A stretch of DNA of 64,000 bases from Wolbachia endosymbiont (group A) of Rhinocyllus conicus. GTDB taxonomy: Bacteria > Pseudomonadota > Alphaproteobacteria > Rickettsiales > Anaplasmataceae. Of the stretch, positions 61,634 through 64,000 are shown one piece after another. The stretch lies in assembly GCF_947250775.1 (NCBI RefSeq), contig NZ_OX366349.1, positions 434,001 through 498,000 of the forward strand. Reading direction: 5' to 3'. The notes beneath the pieces are model-generated. The model saw only the letters and a list, made by a program, of their open reading frames with translations, did no database searches and was not told the DNA's origin. A program made the translations under genes and the position numbers. How positions within the stretch are numbered: the first letter of the stretch is position 1; every line of letters begins with the position of its first letter.

Positions 61634-62455
61634 TTAAGTATTCGTACAGTTATTGGTATTATTAAGATACTCCCTAATCTTCTTTAAATCCTCCCAGGCT
61701 AAACGTTTTTGCATTGGCTGACGCAGTAGGTAAGCTGGGTGAAATATAGCAGCTGTAGTGATTGAGTGAGATAAATATTGGTTAGTGTACGTATGAAATC
61801 TACCACGCAAATTCGATATAGTTTTTGTGCTGTCAAGAAGGCTATAACACGCAATTCCCCCGACCAAAATTAGAATTTGCGGTGAAACCAGTGCAACATG
61901 CTTCTCAACAAATGGTCTGCACATATCAAGCTCTAGGTCGGTTGGCTTTCTATTGCCAGGTGGGCGCCAAAATACGGTATTGCTTATGTATACCTTAGTG
62001 CGATCAAGATTGATTGCATTTAACATTTTATCGAGCAACATTCCACTTGCACCACAAAATGGTATGCCTTGAAGGTCTTCATTTGCTCCTGGAGCTTCAC
62101 CAACGAGCATAATTTTTGCGTTTGGATTACCATCGGAAAAAACAGTATTAGTTGCAGTTTTTTTTATCTCACAACCTTCAAATGATTCAACTGCACTTCT
62201 TAGTTCATCCACACTACTACATTTACTTGCAAGTTTCCTTGCTTCAATTATCCAATCACTTGGAAACATGTCTTTTCCATCTTTAGTGTCACCCCAGCGC
62301 GTATCTGCATCTTTCTTCTGGGTCCCGGTTTGGATAACAGAGGGTTGCACACCCTCTTTGCTCTCCAACTTTTTTTCCCCTTCACCCTCTGTTAGTGTGC
62401 AATCAACGCCCACTTCATGGTAAAATTTTAATAATTCTAGGTCTTCATTGCTCAT
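61634..62455 (-). CDS. Uracil-DNA glycosylase, family 4-like
   Basis: The 273-residue protein has the UDG superfamily motif A 'IMLVGEAPGANEDLQGIPFCG' with the Glu-Ala-Pro-Gly core and motif B 'FHPAYLLRQPMQKRLAWEDL' near the end. 'VYISNTVFWRPPGNRKPT' is conserved in family 4 enzymes of alphaproteobacteria. The N-terminal 90 residues are a low-complexity extension common in Rickettsiales. Family 4 enzymes use Cys ligands for an iron-sulfur cluster; Cys in 'SKCSS', 'EGCEI', 'IPFCG' and 'LDMCRPF' are possible ligands but the pattern is not certain. It overlaps def by 11 bases and acts with dut to limit uracil in DNA. Confidence 0.85.
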   Translation of the reverse strand: MSNEDLELLKFYHEVGVDCTLTEGEGEKKLESKEGVQPSVIQTGTQKKDADTRWGDTKDGKDMFPSDWIIEARKLASKCSSVDELRSAVESFEGCEIKKTATNTVFSDGNPNAKIMLVGEAPGANEDLQGIPFCGASGMLLDKMLNAINLDRTKVYISNTVFWRPPGNRKPTDLELDMCRPFVEKHVALVSPQILILVGGIACYSLLDSTKTISNLRGRFHTYTNQYLSHSITTAAIFHPAYLLRQPMQKRLAWEDLKKIREYLNNTNNCTNT

Positions 62456-62984
62456 AATGCTTTTTAACCTTTTGTGCTTTTTTCATGGCCATATCATACT
62501 TTAATTTAGATAAATGTCTAATATATAATATGCCATTTAAGTGATCTAGCTCATGCTGAATACACCTTGCGAGCCAGCCGCAAGCTTTTAGCGTCTGTTC
62601 CTCATTATTTAAATCCTTATATTTCACAGTCAAATATTTTGGACGCTTAATTTCATAGCTTTGCTCTGGAATTGAAAGGCACCCTTCTTTGAGAATTACT
62701 TGTTCATCGGATAATTCCGTAATTTCAGGGTTAATCATGTAAAATTTGCCAGTCGATTCATACCCTACTGGCTCGTCTTCAGCTCGAGAGAGCTGAATGT
62801 CCATAACAAAAACTCTCCTCAGCACTCCAACTTGCACTGCAGCAAGGCCAAGACCTTCTGCATCGTACACAGCTTCGAACATGTCGTTTACTAATTCTTT
62901 AATTTTATCGTTTATATCTGTTACTTCACTGGCACGTGTGATTAGTCTTTCATCAGGGGCAATTACAATTGGTAATATGGACAT
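62445..62984 (-). CDS. def: Peptide deformylase
   Basis: The 179-residue metalloenzyme removes formyl from the initiator Met of new proteins. All three motifs are present: 'GLGLAAVQVG', 'LKEGCLSIPEQSYE' with the metal Cys, and 'CIQHELDHLNGILY' with the two metal His and catalytic Glu. Length is normal. It is upstream of and overlaps the uracil-DNA glycosylase gene, and is divergent from ftsA with a 138-base shared promoter region. Intact. Confidence 0.95.
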   Translation of the reverse strand: MSILPIVIAPDERLITRASEVTDINDKIKELVNDMFEAVYDAEGLGLAAVQVGVLRRVFVMDIQLSRAEDEPVGYESTGKFYMINPEITELSDEQVILKEGCLSIPEQSYEIKRPKYLTVKYKDLNNEEQTLKACGWLARCIQHELDHLNGILYIRHLSKLKYDMAMKKAQKVKKHYEQ

Positions 62985-63122
62985 AAAAATTATAATTCTA
63001 TGTTTTGCTTTTCCTTTTGTCCAGAATTTAGTGTATATTAAAATGTTGCTATATCTATAATAGAAATATAAATTATTAAAGAAAGCTACAATTTAAATGA
63101 AATTGCGTAATAAGGTTAACTA

Positions 63123-64000
63123 ATGTACTCTGCAGTAATAGCAAAACCAAAGAGAAACGTTTTTGCTGTTTTAGACATAGGTACAACAAAGATTATTTGT
63201 CTAATCGTTAAAATAAATGGCAACTTCAGCTATAAAGTAACAGGAACGGGCTATAAGATTGCAGAAGGTGTAAACGGTGGGTCGATAACTAATGTAAAAC
63301 ACGCAAATTACTCCATCTCATCAACTATAGGTTTAGCTGAGCAAGTGTCAGAGGAAACTATAGACCAGATATATGTGAACATTGCTGGATGTGGCATCTC
63401 ATCTTTTAATGTACATAATGAAATCATTGCAGCTAATCATGAAATTTCTGACCGGGATATAAAACGTGTAGTTTTTCAGACGTTTGAGAAATATATTGAA
63501 GAAAATGTTATCATTCACAATATACCACTGAAATATCACTTAGATGACATGACTGACATAAAAGAAGTTGGTGGATTGTACGGAAAAAGACTATCTGCTG
63601 ATGTTAATGTTGTCACTGCTTCGCGTCCAGCGCTTACCAATATTGAAAACTGTATTACCAATAATGGTGGATTAAATATGGCAGGTTGTATTGCTTCTGC
63701 ATATTCTGCAGGTCTTGCCTGTCTGAGTGAAGATGAAAAAGAGCTCGGGACTGCTATTGTTGATATAGGCGGTGGGTGCACTGCAATTGGAATTTTCAAA
63801 AGAGGGAAACTTGTGTATGCAAGCAGCGTTCCAATTGGTGGCGTTCATATCACTCGAGATATTGCTTACGGGCTATGCACAAGCATAGAACGTGCAGAGT
63901 ATATAAAAATACTGTATGGTAGCACTATCGTAACTTCAATAGATGAGAACGAATATATTACAGTCCAAAATAGTGAAAATGATGAACCTACTCAAGTATT
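63123..64000 (+). CDS. ftsA: Cell division protein FtsA (partial, runs off the window)
   Basis: From ATG 63123 (MYSAVIAKPKRNVFAVLDIG) 292 codons are open to the window edge. FtsA is the actin-like protein that ties FtsZ to the membrane at the division site. The phosphate 1 motif is 'FAVLDIGTTKIICLIV', the SHS2/1C domain follows ('QIYVNIAGCGISSFNVHNEI'), and phosphate 2 is 'TAIVDIGGGCTAIGIF'. The membrane-targeting C-terminus lies outside. No stop or frameshift is seen in the visible part. Confidence 0.93.
   Translation, partial: MYSAVIAKPKRNVFAVLDIGTTKIICLIVKINGNFSYKVTGTGYKIAEGVNGGSITNVKHANYSISSTIGLAEQVSEETIDQIYVNIAGCGISSFNVHNEIIAANHEISDRDIKRVVFQTFEKYIEENVIIHNIPLKYHLDDMTDIKEVGGLYGKRLSADVNVVTASRPALTNIENCITNNGGLNMAGCIASAYSAGLACLSEDEKELGTAIVDIGGGCTAIGIFKRGKLVYASSVPIGGVHITRDIAYGLCTSIERAEYIKILYGSTIVTSIDENEYITVQNSENDEPTQV

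Overview
This window comes from a Wolbachia chromosome (Alphaproteobacteria, Rickettsiales). The evidence is AT-rich DNA, a phage WO structural module, a type I cytoplasmic-incompatibility (CI) factor pair (cifA/cifB), ankyrin-repeat genes, dense IS elements, and typical Wolbachia housekeeping genes (ubiH, mrp, typA, pyrE, pyrC, ccmF, secF, yidC, ribH, nusB, dut, ygfZ, groES-groEL, def, ftsA). No rRNA, tRNA or CRISPR array was seen.

Region 1 (1-10.5 kb) is a decayed prophage WO on the plus strand. It holds head decoration protein D, a major capsid gene split by an IS630 element, head-tail joining and minor tail genes, baseplate genes V-PAAR-W-J, and tail protein I. A DUF1016 nuclease sits between PAAR and W. 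Two ankyrin genes follow (the second frameshifted by an 11-bp tandem duplication), then a DUF2924 gene and the first third of a large serine recombinase. The particle genes look defective.

Region 2 (10.6-20.5 kb) is the phage eukaryotic-association type segment on the minus strand. An intact cifA-cifB operon has its own promoter, and cifB carries a complete Ulp1-type His-Asp-Cys triad. Upstream lie Rpn-family (PD-(D/E)XK) genes broken by an IS66 element (with a 326-bp MITE nested in it), an IS110 element and a group II intron.

Region 3 (20.4-60 kb) is a large rearrangement. Two identical 1,960-bp serine-recombinase elements (21405-23364 and 56509-58468, same orientation) bracket about 33 kb of ordinary chromosome. 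An Rpn gene is split across this block: its 5' exon and the 5' part of a group II intron lie at 58.5-60.1 kb, and the rest of the intron and gene lie at 18.4-21.4 kb, all on the minus strand. Recombining the two elements on paper rejoins intron and gene exactly. The recombinase element sits in the intron's reverse transcriptase gene. Its predicted attP is a perfect palindrome around an AT core, so it should insert in either orientation.

The bracketed block carries a secreted glutamine-amidotransferase-like protein, ubiquinone, pyrimidine, cytochrome c and riboflavin genes, Sec/YidC membrane biogenesis, the heat-shock operon groES-groEL, two transporters, and an 898-residue repeat protein that is a candidate secreted effector. 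Its intergenic spaces are packed with palindromic repeats and five more copies of the 326-bp MITE. These copies show 9-bp target duplications and nearly always sit in the same ATCCCAG-type repeat.

Region 4 (60-64 kb) has an XRE regulator, an LRR gene fragment, a third remnant of a serine-recombinase element, then family 4-type uracil-DNA glycosylase, peptide deformylase and the start of ftsA.
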